Part shown: positions 41,883 to 49,618 of the stretch, piece by piece
How positions within the stretch are numbered: position 1 is the first letter of the stretch
Layout of the letters: each line of letters begins with the position of its first letter
Assembly (NCBI RefSeq): GCF_900115095.1
Contig: NZ_FOVH01000008.1
Location: forward strand, 1-64,000
Source of the DNA: Actinomadura madurae
Lineage (GTDB): Bacteria > Actinomycetota > Actinomycetes > Streptosporangiales > Streptosporangiaceae
DNA length: 64,000 bases
Direction of reading: 5' to 3'
The notes under the pieces: generated by a model
The model's input: only the letters and a program-made list of their open reading frames with translations
What the model was told of the DNA's origin: nothing
The model's database searches: none
Made by a program: the position numbers and the translations under genes

Positions 41883-42526
41883 GAGGTCTTCCTCGCCCTG
41901 GCCCAGGGGGTGAGCAGGCGCTGGACGGCGACCAGGATCGCGTCCGTGACCAGGGCCAGCAGGATGATCAGGACCGTCGCGGCGACGATCTGCGTCTGGA
42001 ACTGGAGCTGGTAGCCGCGGATGATGTCGGCGCCGAGCCCGCCCTGGCCGATCAGCTGGCCGACGGCCACGAGGCTGATGGACGAGACGGCGGCGACGCG
42101 CGTCCCGGCGATGACGATCGGCACGGCGATCGGCAGCTCGACCCGCAGTAGGCGCCGCAGCGGCCCGAAGCCCATCGCGGTGGCCGCCTGCCGGACGGGC
42201 TCGGACACCGACGCGAGGCCGTCCACCACGTTCGGCACCAGCACCGACAGGCTGTAGAGGGTCAGCGGGATCATGACCGTGGCCGCGGTGAGGCCGGTGT
42301 AGTCGATGAAGAGCATGAACAGCGCGAGCGACGGGATCGCGTACAGCACGTTCGAGATCGTCAGCGTCGGCGGGTAGAGCCAGCCCCAGCGGCGGCACAG
42401 CACGCCGAGCGGCAGCGAGATGAGCAGCCCGAAGACGACCGGCAGCAGCGCGAGCCGCAGGTGGATGAGGGCGTGCTCGGTGAGGGTGTCGGTGTGCTCG
42501 CCGATCCAGCCCCAGTCGATGTCCAT
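41879..42526 (-). CDS. Quaternary-amine ABC transporter permease (OpuCB/CD type)
   Basis: 215 residues. Helices include ALLPVVFGLLISLPLGVL, ALFMLFIDYTGLTAATVM and TVLIILLALVTDAILVAV, with the EAA loop QAATAMGFGPLRRLLRVELP. It is coupled to the ATPase gene by a one-base TGATG overlap and to the second permease by a four-base overlap. It forms the transmembrane channel with the 228-residue partner. Confidence 0.92.
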   Translation of the reverse strand: MDIDWGWIGEHTDTLTEHALIHLRLALLPVVFGLLISLPLGVLCRRWGWLYPPTLTISNVLYAIPSLALFMLFIDYTGLTAATVMIPLTLYSLSVLVPNVVDGLASVSEPVRQAATAMGFGPLRRLLRVELPIAVPIVIAGTRVAAVSSISLVAVGQLIGQGGLGADIIRGYQLQFQTQIVAATVLIILLALVTDAILVAVQRLLTPWARARKTS

Positions 42527-43710
42527 CAGCCGCGGTCCTTCGACAACGACGGCGCCTCCGCGCCGTCGTCGTCCTCGGCAACCGCGTCGTCCTCGGCAAC
42601 CGCGTCGTCCCCGGCGGCTCCGTTCGCGGTCCGGGCGCCGTGGGTGGGGACGGCGAGCAGGTCGGTGCCCGCGGCGGTGCCGGCCACCGCGCCGGTGGCG
42701 TCGACGCCGACCGCCAGCCCGGACGGGGACAGGACGGCCGCGTCCAGCGCGACCCGCACCGAGTCGGCGCCGACCTGGAAGGTGGGGCCGACCGGGCTGA
42801 GCGGCGCCTCCCCGAGCGGCCCGGCGGCCTCCGCCGGGCGGACCCAGCCGAGGGGCCTGCGCTCGTCGTCGACGACCAGCACCCACTCCAGTCCGGCGGC
42901 CTCCGCCGCGCCGGCGCTCGCCGGGCGGATCGCGTGGTCGCTCAGCCGGAGCCCGTCCGTGCCCGCGAAGGACAGGGTTCGGATCCCGCGGTTCTGGCCG
43001 ATGAAGCCGGCGACGAAGTCGTCGGCGGGGTGGGCGAGGATGTTCTCGGGGCTGTCCAGCTGCACGAGCCTGCCGCCGGTCTGGAACACCGCGATCCGGT
43101 CGCCGAGCTTGATGGCCTCGTCGATGTCGTGGGTGACGAACACGATCGTCTTGTGCAGCTCGTCCTGGAGGCGCAGGAACTCGTCCTGCAGCTCCGCGCG
43201 GACGACGGGGTCGACGGCGCTGAACGGCTCGTCCATCAGCATGATCGGCGGGTCGGCCGCGAGCGCGCGGGCGACGCCGACGCGCTGCTGCTGGCCGCCG
43301 GACAGCTGGAACGGGTACCGCTTGCCCATGGACGGGTCGAGCCCGACCCGCTTCATGAGCTCCGCCGCCCGGTCCCGCGCCTCCTTCTTGTTCCAGGACA
43401 GCAGGTAGGGGACGGTCGCGATGTTGTCGATGATGGTGCGGTGCGGGAACAGCCCGGCGTGCTGGATGACGTAGCCGATGCCGCGCCGCAGCTCCGCGGG
43501 CTTGCGCTCCCGCACGTCCCGCCCGTCGATGAGCACGCGCCCGGACGTGGGCTCCACCATCCGGTTGATGGTCCGCAGCGCCGTGGTCTTGCCGCCGCCG
43601 GACGTGCCGACGAACACGGTGATGCGCCCGGTGGGGCATTCGAGGCTGACGTCGTCGAGCGCGACGGTGCCGCCCGGGTAGCGCTTGGTGACGCCCTCAA
43701 AGGTGATCAA
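42526..43710 (-). CDS. Quaternary-amine ABC transporter ATPase (OpuCA type) with CBS-like tail
   Basis: 394 residues. Walker A is GTSGGGKTT, the Q loop IGYVIQHAGLFPHRTI, the signature QLSGGQQQRVG, Walker B MLMDEPFSAVDP and the H loop VTHDIDEA, which define the OpuCA/ProV group. Residues about 250-340 form a CBS-like regulatory part (GLEWVLVVDDERRPLGWV), used in relatives for ionic-strength or nucleotide control. The C-terminal tail is acidic and contains an 18-nt duplication (DDAVAE twice). It is the first gene of the operon and is divergent from the HAL-like lyase. Confidence 0.93.
   Translation of the reverse strand: MITFEGVTKRYPGGTVALDDVSLECPTGRITVFVGTSGGGKTTALRTINRMVEPTSGRVLIDGRDVRERKPAELRRGIGYVIQHAGLFPHRTIIDNIATVPYLLSWNKKEARDRAAELMKRVGLDPSMGKRYPFQLSGGQQQRVGVARALAADPPIMLMDEPFSAVDPVVRAELQDEFLRLQDELHKTIVFVTHDIDEAIKLGDRIAVFQTGGRLVQLDSPENILAHPADDFVAGFIGQNRGIRTLSFAGTDGLRLSDHAIRPASAGAAEAAGLEWVLVVDDERRPLGWVRPAEAAGPLGEAPLSPVGPTFQVGADSVRVALDAAVLSPSGLAVGVDATGAVAGTAAGTDLLAVPTHGARTANGAAGDDAVAEDDAVAEDDDGAEAPSLSKDRG
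42571..42606. repeat. Two tandem 18-nt repeats in the ATPase 3' end
   Basis: GTCCTCGGCAACCGCGTC occurs at 42571-42588 and again at 42589-42606, in frame. On the coding strand it duplicates six residues in the acidic tail. Confidence 0.9.
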
Positions 43711-43839
43711 CGATTCACGTCCTCGTCGGGCGCCCGCGACGCCGGTGATCGATTCGGCCTTCTCCCCAACCGTAACCAGTGGGTACCGTCATTTCAGCAT
43801 CCCGGCATGTCCGGAAACTTCCGATCTGGAGCATAACTA

Positions 43840-43852
43840 CCGGGAAACCCGG
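43840..43852. promoter_or_regulatory. Dyad in the lyase/transporter divergent promoter region
   Basis: CCGGG-AAA-CCCGG is a perfect 5-3-5 inverted repeat 18 bp upstream of the lyase GTG and about 130 bp upstream of the transporter operon. It lies in a 159-bp gap of lower GC. It could be an operator for a shared regulator; no regulator gene is directly adjacent. Confidence 0.35.
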
Positions 43853-43869
43853 GAAAGTAGCGTTGCGGC

Positions 43870-45333
43870 GTGGAGAACAGCCGAATCGTTATCGATGGGA
43901 CGAATCTCACCTGCGCGCTGGTCGTGCGCGCGGCCCGCGAGGACGTGACGGTCCTCACCGCGCCCGAGGGCGTCGAGCGGGCCCGCGCCGCGTGGCGGGT
44001 CGCCCGCGAGGTCGCGGCGTCGCAGCCGGTGTACGGGCGGACGACCGGTGTCGGCGCCAACCGCGTCGTCGACGTGGAGTGGGAGGACGCCGACGCGCAC
44101 GGCCTGCGGCTCCTGCGCAGCCACGCGGCGGGCGCCGGGCCGCTGGTCGCGCCGGAGATCGTCCGGGCGATGCTCACCGTCCGGCTGAACCAGATCGCGG
44201 CGGGCGGCTCGGGGGTGGAACCGGGCGTGCTGCGCGCCCTCGCGGACGTCCTCAACCTGGGCCTGCTGCCCCCGGTCCCGGTGTACGGGGCGATCGGCAC
44301 CGGCGACCTGACGGCGCTGGCCTCCACGGCGCTGTGCCTGCTCGGCGAGCGGTCGTGGCTGGCCGGGCCGGACGGCGTCCAGGAGCGCGGCCCCGGCTAC
44401 CGGCTCCGCTCCGCCGACGCGCTGGCGTTCATCAGCTCCAACGCGGCCACGCTCGGGGAGTCGGCGCTCGCGGTCGCCGACCTGCGGGAGGCGCTCCGCG
44501 CGTCCACGGTCGTCGCGGCGCTGTCGCACTTCGCCGTCCGGGGCTCGGAGGAGCCGTACGCGCAGCCGGTGCAGGACGCGTGCCCGCACCCGGGCCAGCA
44601 GGAGGCCGCGGCGGCGATGCGGGCGCTGCTCGCCTTCGACCGGCCGGCCCCGATGCGCATCCAGGACCCCTACGGGTACCGGGCGTTCCCGCAGGTGCAC
44701 GGGCCGGCGCTGGAGGCGGCGGGATACGCCGAGGAGGTCGTCACCCGCGAGATCAACGCCGCCGCCGAGAACCCCCTCGTCGACGTCCCCGGCAGGACGG
44801 TCTGGCACAACGGCAACTTCCACACCGCCTACGCCGGCCTCGCCCTCGACGCGGCCCGCGCCGCCCTGTTCCAGACGATGGCGCTCGCCGCCGCCCGCCT
44901 CGGGACGCTCGCCGAGCCGTCGTTCACCGGCCTCTACCCGTTCCAGGGGGAGACCGAGGCGTCCTCCGGGATCATGATCCTGGAGTACGTGGCGCACTCG
45001 TGCCTCGCCGACGTCCGGCGCCTCGCGACCCCGGCGGCGCTCGGCAGCGCGGTGCTGTCGCGCGGCGTCGAGGAGCACGCGGGCTTCTCCACCCAGTCGG
45101 CCCGCGCGACGACCGACGCCGTCGCCGCCTACCGGCTCGGGCTGGGCTGCGAGCTGGTCGCCGCCGTCCGGGCGCTGCGGATGCAGGGGCGCGCGCCGTC
45201 CGGCGGGCCGCTCCGGTCGGCGGCCGACCTCGCGGAGTCGGTCCTCGACCCGCGCATCGAGGACCGGCCGCTGGACGCCGACATCGCCGCCGCCGCGGAC
45301 CTGCTCCCCCACCTGGCCCGGCTCCATCCCTGA
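43870..45333 (+). CDS. HAL/PAL-superfamily lyase lacking the MIO triad
   Basis: 487 residues, clearly homologous to histidine ammonia-lyase: PVYGRTTGVGANR keeps the catalytic Tyr (Tyr55), LRLLRSHAAGAGP the substrate-loop segment and HNGNFHTAYAGLALD the GNFHG-like region. The MIO triad Ala-Ser-Gly is replaced by Gly143-Thr144-Gly145 in YGAIGTGDLTALA, with one residue deleted just before it. The autocatalytic cofactor should therefore not form. MIO-less members with betaine substrates (ergothionase) are known to me. It is divergent from a quaternary-amine importer. Substrate is inferred, not shown. Confidence 0.85.
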   Translation: MENSRIVIDGTNLTCALVVRAAREDVTVLTAPEGVERARAAWRVAREVAASQPVYGRTTGVGANRVVDVEWEDADAHGLRLLRSHAAGAGPLVAPEIVRAMLTVRLNQIAAGGSGVEPGVLRALADVLNLGLLPPVPVYGAIGTGDLTALASTALCLLGERSWLAGPDGVQERGPGYRLRSADALAFISSNAATLGESALAVADLREALRASTVVAALSHFAVRGSEEPYAQPVQDACPHPGQQEAAAAMRALLAFDRPAPMRIQDPYGYRAFPQVHGPALEAAGYAEEVVTREINAAAENPLVDVPGRTVWHNGNFHTAYAGLALDAARAALFQTMALAAARLGTLAEPSFTGLYPFQGETEASSGIMILEYVAHSCLADVRRLATPAALGSAVLSRGVEEHAGFSTQSARATTDAVAAYRLGLGCELVAAVRALRMQGRAPSGGPLRSAADLAESVLDPRIEDRPLDADIAAAADLLPHLARLHP

Positions 45334-45336
45334 CCC

Positions 45337-46350
45337 TCAGCCCGCCGGCTCGGGCTCGCCGGTGGACGCGCGCACGCGCAGGGACGGCTCGCGGACGACG
45401 CGGCGCTTGCGGGGCTTGCCGTCGATGACGTCGACGACGAGCCGGACGGCGGAGTGCACGATGCCGTCCATGTCCCAGTCGACGCTGGTCAGCGGCGGGG
45501 TGAGCAGCTCCGACATCGGGTGGTTGTCGTACCCGCAGACGGCGACGTCGCCGGGGACGGCCAGGCCGAGCTCGCGGGTGGCGGCGTAGACGCCGTAGGC
45601 GATCGAGTCGGCGAAGCAGAACACGGCCGAGGGGCGGTCGGATCCGCCGAGCACGCCCAGGGCGACCTCGGTGGCCTCGCCGAGCGACTGCGGCACCACG
45701 ACCACGTCGACCCGCAGGCCGAGCCGCTCGGCCTCCGCGTTGACGTGCACGTCGGCGGGACGGTCGGGGGTGCTGGCACGGGTCGGCGTGAAGACGGTGA
45801 CGCGGCGGTGGCCGAGGTCGCGCAGGTGCTCCAGCGCGAGCGTGACGCCGCGCCGGTTGTCGAACACGACCTCGCCCTGCGACTGGCCGCCGTGCAGGGC
45901 GTCGCCGATGGACACCACGGGGATCGTCCCGGCGAGCTCGGTCCACAGCGCGGCGGACGGGTCGAGCGGCTGGACGATGAGCCCGTCCACCCGCTGGTCG
46001 CGCAGCCGCCGGGCGAGGGCCAGCTCCCGCTCGGGATCGCCGCCGGCGTCCACGATCAGGGCGTACCGGTCGCGCGCGAGCAGCGCCCGGCCGATGCCGA
46101 CCGCGAGGGACTGCTGCCAGTAGTCCTCCAGGGAGCCGCACAGCAGCCCGACCTGGTCGGTGCGGCCGCTGGCGAGGGCGCGGGCGATCGGATGGGCCTC
46201 GTACCCGAGCTCCTCGGCCGCCGCGCGGACGCGCTCCTGCGTCTCCTCCGAGGTCTGGATGCCGCGCAGCGCGTACGACACCGCCGCGGGCGACAGCCCG
46301 GTCGCCTGCGCCACTTCGCGGATGGTCGCGCGCTTGCGCTTCTCCGACAT
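45337..46350 (-). CDS. LacI-family transcriptional regulator
   Basis: 337 residues. The helix-turn-helix and hinge are TIREVAQATGLSPAAVSYAL with GYEAHPIARALASGRT; the periplasmic-binding-protein-like core follows (GLLCGSLEDYWQQSLAVGIG, RVDGLIVQPLDPS, GYDNHPMSELLTPPLTSVDW). Ligands are often sugars or nucleosides. Three phased operators lie upstream and also precede the divergent thiol dioxygenase gene. An in-frame GTG at 46374 is an alternative start. It is convergent with the HAL-like lyase, three bases apart. Confidence 0.92.
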   Translation of the reverse strand: MSEKRKRATIREVAQATGLSPAAVSYALRGIQTSEETQERVRAAAEELGYEAHPIARALASGRTDQVGLLCGSLEDYWQQSLAVGIGRALLARDRYALIVDAGGDPERELALARRLRDQRVDGLIVQPLDPSAALWTELAGTIPVVSIGDALHGGQSQGEVVFDNRRGVTLALEHLRDLGHRRVTVFTPTRASTPDRPADVHVNAEAERLGLRVDVVVVPQSLGEATEVALGVLGGSDRPSAVFCFADSIAYGVYAATRELGLAVPGDVAVCGYDNHPMSELLTPPLTSVDWDMDGIVHSAVRLVVDVIDGKPRKRRVVREPSLRVRASTGEPEPAG

Positions 46351-46411
46351 CCCTCCAACCCTAGAGGTCGCCACCGACGAACCAGGGGACCCGTACTTGA
46401 CTAATGATCGC

Positions 46412-46449
46412 TGAACCGGTTCACTGAAACGGTTAACTGATGCGGTTCA
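46412..46449. promoter_or_regulatory. Three phased LacI-type operators
   Basis: TGAACCGGTTCA (46412-46423) is a perfect palindrome. TGAAACGGTTAA (46425-46436) and TGATGCGGTTCA (46438-46449) follow with exact 13-bp spacing, each one or two steps from the consensus TGAANCGGTTCA. They lie between the divergent LacI and dioxygenase genes. LacI family dimers bind CG-centred sites of this shape. Confidence 0.75.
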
Positions 46450-46530
46450 GTACCCCTGCCGGCGATGTCGCAGGGGATTCACGAGCGAAGCGGACCGCGA
46501 CCGACGACCGTTTCGGAGAGGAGCGAACCC

Positions 46531-47055
46531 GTGTCTTCCGAGGTCCTGCCCCGCGCCACCGGCTTCGAGAGCCTGCCCGGCCGCCCCCTCGACAAGCGGG
46601 AGTTGCGCGAGCTGGTGGACGCCCTGGCCGAGCAGCCCGGCCTGTGGCGGCAGCACGTCGCGTTCCCGGAGGGGCGGCGCCACTACGCCTCCCTGTACCG
46701 GGACGAGCACGTGGACGTCTGGCTGCTGTGCTGGACGCCTCAGAACGACACCGGCTGGCACGACCACGACGTCTCGTCCGGGGCCGTCCGCGTCGTCGCC
46801 GGGGCCATCGAGGAGGACAACCCGCGCATCGGCGGCGAGCCCGTGCGGACCGTCGTCAATGAGGGGCGGTCGTTCTGCTTCGGCCCCGAGCACATCCACC
46901 GGCTCACCGGGGTGGACGACACCAGCGTCTCGATCCACGCCTACTCGCCGCCGCTCGTCCGGCTCGGCCAGTACTCCATCGACGCGTCGGGCGTGATGCG
47001 CCGGATGCCGGTCAGCTACACCGACGAGCTGCAGCCACCGGCGGACCCGGCCTGA
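46531..47055 (+). CDS. Cysteine dioxygenase family thiol dioxygenase
   Basis: 174 residues of the cupin-fold CDO/MDO group. The metal ligands are in DTGWHDHDVSSGAVRVV (His-x-His) and SVSIHAYSPPLVRLG (third His), with FGPEHIHRLTG between them. The usual product is a sulfinate from cysteine, 3-mercaptopropionate or a related thiol. The GTG at 46531 has a GAGAGGAG site seven bases upstream, which is better than the ATG-like start at 46465. The three LacI operators lie 80-120 bp before it, so it is under the neighbouring regulator. Confidence 0.87.
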   Translation: MSSEVLPRATGFESLPGRPLDKRELRELVDALAEQPGLWRQHVAFPEGRRHYASLYRDEHVDVWLLCWTPQNDTGWHDHDVSSGAVRVVAGAIEEDNPRIGGEPVRTVVNEGRSFCFGPEHIHRLTGVDDTSVSIHAYSPPLVRLGQYSIDASGVMRRMPVSYTDELQPPADPA

Positions 47056-47164
47056 GAGTGGAGCCCCCGGCGGGCCCGACCGGGGGAGATGGGCCCGCCG
47101 GGGGAAGCACGCCCGGCCGAAGCCCGCTCACATCGGCCGGACGCCCATACCCACTCAGCGCCCC

Positions 47165-48406
47165 TCACTTCGGATGTGTCACACCGCCCCGAGAGCGGGG
47201 AGCGGTCACCGGGGCGGCGGCCGGAGCCGTGCGAGCGCACCACCGGTCGGTGACGGCCGCCACGGCGATGACGACGGCGAAGCTTGTGGCGGCGCCTCGC
47301 AGGAGACCCGCCTCGTAGTAGGTGTCGGTCACCAGGCGCACGGCCGCGTAGCCGGTGGCCGCTCCGGCGAAAACGGCGACGAGGGCTTGGACGGCCCAGA
47401 GCGCGATGCGGGTCCTCGCTTCACCGGCGAGCGCGTCCCGGAGAGCGCACACCGCGGCGACCAGTGCGATGACCAGTCCGGCCGCCGCGGCGATGAGCGG
47501 GGTGCCGAAGTTCACGCCGTACCGGACGGCGAGCGCCGGGACGAAGAAGAGCAGCAGCGCCCAGCGCACCCCGAAGACAACGGACGACAGGGCCGCACCG
47601 CACTCGCTAGCGCTCACCCTGGACGACGCCCAGCGCGCTCCCACAAGAACGCACAAGGCGCTCGCCGCACCCGGCAGGCGTCCGCTCGTATGGCCGAGGT
47701 TGTAGAGCAAGGCCGTGTCGTACACGGTCAGCACCAGGTGCCCCAAGGCCCCGACGGAGACCGCGAAGAGCAGCATCTGCGCGAACGACAGGGTTCTGGA
47801 ATCGGCGCCCTCCTGCCTGGCCAGCCACTGAAGAAGCAGTGGGGTCGCTATGGCGGAGCACACCCGAATGACGATGTCGTCCACCGTGTAGGGGTTGTGC
47901 AGATCCCACTCGACCGTGCAGAAGACGGAGGTGTACGAGATCGACGCCGCCCACACCAGCCACGAGCCGGCCAGGCGCCGGTAGAGCCCCCGATCCAGCC
48001 ACCGCAGCACCGTGCAATAAGCCAGCAGGACGAGGGGCAGTTCAAGGAACGCCTGCACCCGCAGTACGGACGGCGCCAGCAACTCCGGCAGCGGAAAGTG
48101 GTCTGCCAGGCCGCGCATGGCAGGGCCGTCCTCAAGCGCGAACCAGCCCTCCGGCAGGTATCTGGCGATGAACGAGGCGTCCCCGCCGTGCACGCGCAGC
48201 ACGTACACGTTGAACAGCACCTGGTTCACATAGACCAGCAGCACTACCAGGCCAAGGAAGACCTCTGGGCGAGCCCAGCCACGGGTGGAGCCGGGCGGAG
48301 GGTCAGTGGTGTCCCGCGTCAACCGGGGTGCGAGCGCGAGGCTCAGCGCCGTCGACACCAGGACCGCCCCGTCCACCCCGATCGCCCCGTCCACCCCGAT
48401 CGCCAT
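47165..48406 (-). CDS. Polytopic membrane protein, 413 aa, unknown function
   Basis: About ten membrane segments, for example VFLGLVVLLVYVNQVLFNVY, LIAAAAGLVIALVAAVCAL and ALWAVQALVAVFAGAATGYA. Conserved-looking polar loops include WDLHNPYTVDDIVIRV. It has no recognised family. The ATG at 48406 overlaps the acyltransferase gene by 104 bases; the first residues (MAIGVDGAIGVDG) derive from an 18-nt repeat, so a GTG start further in (VDGAVLVST region) may be the real one. It is probably cotranscribed with the acyltransferase, so a cell-envelope glycan role is possible. Confidence 0.65.
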   Translation of the reverse strand: MAIGVDGAIGVDGAVLVSTALSLALAPRLTRDTTDPPPGSTRGWARPEVFLGLVVLLVYVNQVLFNVYVLRVHGGDASFIARYLPEGWFALEDGPAMRGLADHFPLPELLAPSVLRVQAFLELPLVLLAYCTVLRWLDRGLYRRLAGSWLVWAASISYTSVFCTVEWDLHNPYTVDDIVIRVCSAIATPLLLQWLARQEGADSRTLSFAQMLLFAVSVGALGHLVLTVYDTALLYNLGHTSGRLPGAASALCVLVGARWASSRVSASECGAALSSVVFGVRWALLLFFVPALAVRYGVNFGTPLIAAAAGLVIALVAAVCALRDALAGEARTRIALWAVQALVAVFAGAATGYAAVRLVTDTYYEAGLLRGAATSFAVVIAVAAVTDRWCARTAPAAAPVTAPRSRGGVTHPK

Positions 48407-49472
48407 GGCCGACCAAGGTAGACGCTTGCGCGGGCGGGCGCATCGGCTCCAGCGACGCCTTGAGGCGCGCGCGCATCCACGCCGCGCCGGGACGCTCGAC
48501 CAGGCGATGCACCGCGTAGGCGGCCAGCAGCGAGACCCCGACGGTCACCGCGAGCGCGGCCCACCTGCCGAGTTCCGGGTAGACCGCGTCCAGCAGCGGA
48601 AGCGCGAACTGCGAGTGGACCAGATACAGCGGGTACGTGAGCGCCCCCAGCACGGTGAGGCCCCGCCAGCGCAGCCGGTGCAGCCGGCCGGTCGCGACGA
48701 GGATCATCACCGCGAAGATCGCCGTGATGACGGCGCCGGCCGCCATCTCGTTCGCGCCGCGGAAGACGTGCTCGGCGCGCCAGGCGCCCCAGTGCAACGC
48801 GATCAGGTAGCACACGGCCACGTAGCCCCAGAGCAGCAGCGTCGGCCCGAACCGGTGGATCATGTAGAGCGCCATGCCCGCGATGAAGTAGCAGCTCCAG
48901 GTCGGGATCAGCATCACCTGGAGCAGATCGCTGCCGGCCTCGTCGGCGAAGATCCCGCCGAGCAGCCAGGCCGCCATGAAGACCAGGCAGGAGCGGTAGG
49001 TGATGCCGATGGCGGCGAGGACGGCGGCGAGGACGTAGAAGTGCAGCTCGACCCAGAGCGTCCAGTAGACGGCGTCGACGTTCTTCAGGCCGAGCCCGCC
49101 CTGCAGCATGGTCAGGTTCGGGACGACCAGCCCCGGTACGCCGTGCCCCAGCCGGAACACCGCGTACACGGCGCCGCCGAGCAGAACGCTCACCCAGTAC
49201 GCGGGCATCAGCCGGACCAGCCGGGACACGCCGAACTCCCCTGGGCCGCGCCCCCACGCGCTCATCAGGATCACGAACCCGCTGATCATGAAGAACAGGT
49301 CGACGCCGAGGTAGCCGAACCGTGTGACCGGGGCGATCTCGGGGAACACCTCCCGTGCGGGGGCCGGCCACGCGCCGGCGCCGCCGAATCCCGTGAAGTG
49401 ATAGAGCACCACCGCCAGCGCCGCCAAGAAGCGCAGCAGATCGAGTTCGCGCAGCCGTTCCCGTCGGGTCAC
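48303..49472 (-). CDS. Acyltransferase family 3 membrane protein (OafA-like)
   Basis: 389 residues. LDLLRFLAALAVVLYHFTGF carries the arginine and the catalytic histidine of the family, and FGYLGVDLFFMISGFVILMS the conserved second helix. It has about ten helices, and YPLYLVHSQFALPLLDAV is typical of the C-terminal part. Such enzymes O-acylate surface polysaccharides, lipids or antibiotics. The GTG at 49472 has GAGAGGG seven bases upstream. The C-terminal tail (GDRGGRGDRGGRGG) is low-complexity and encoded by the same DNA repeat as the next protein's N-terminus. Confidence 0.88.
   Translation of the reverse strand: MTRRERLRELDLLRFLAALAVVLYHFTGFGGAGAWPAPAREVFPEIAPVTRFGYLGVDLFFMISGFVILMSAWGRGPGEFGVSRLVRLMPAYWVSVLLGGAVYAVFRLGHGVPGLVVPNLTMLQGGLGLKNVDAVYWTLWVELHFYVLAAVLAAIGITYRSCLVFMAAWLLGGIFADEAGSDLLQVMLIPTWSCYFIAGMALYMIHRFGPTLLLWGYVAVCYLIALHWGAWRAEHVFRGANEMAAGAVITAIFAVMILVATGRLHRLRWRGLTVLGALTYPLYLVHSQFALPLLDAVYPELGRWAALAVTVGVSLLAAYAVHRLVERPGAAWMRARLKASLEPMRPPAQASTLVGHGDRGGRGDRGGRGGPGVDGAEPRARTPVDAGHH
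48365..48400. repeat. Two tandem 18-nt repeats read in two overlapping frames
   Basis: CGCCCCGTCCACCCCGAT occurs at 48365-48382 and 48383-48400. On the minus strand one frame gives the Gly/Arg/Asp-rich acyltransferase tail and another the IGVDGA repeat at the start of the next protein. Confidence 0.9.
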
Positions 49473-49618
49473 CGCGGAACCCTCTCGCCGCCGGGTGGCC
49501 CGTCCCGGGCCGCGAAGTGAACGGCGGATGTCGTCCAGGCCGCGATCGCACATCGCCCACGGCGGCGGCGGAGGGTCAGTAAGATGCGGATGGTCTCCCG
49601 AATATTTGGTGGTTCTCC

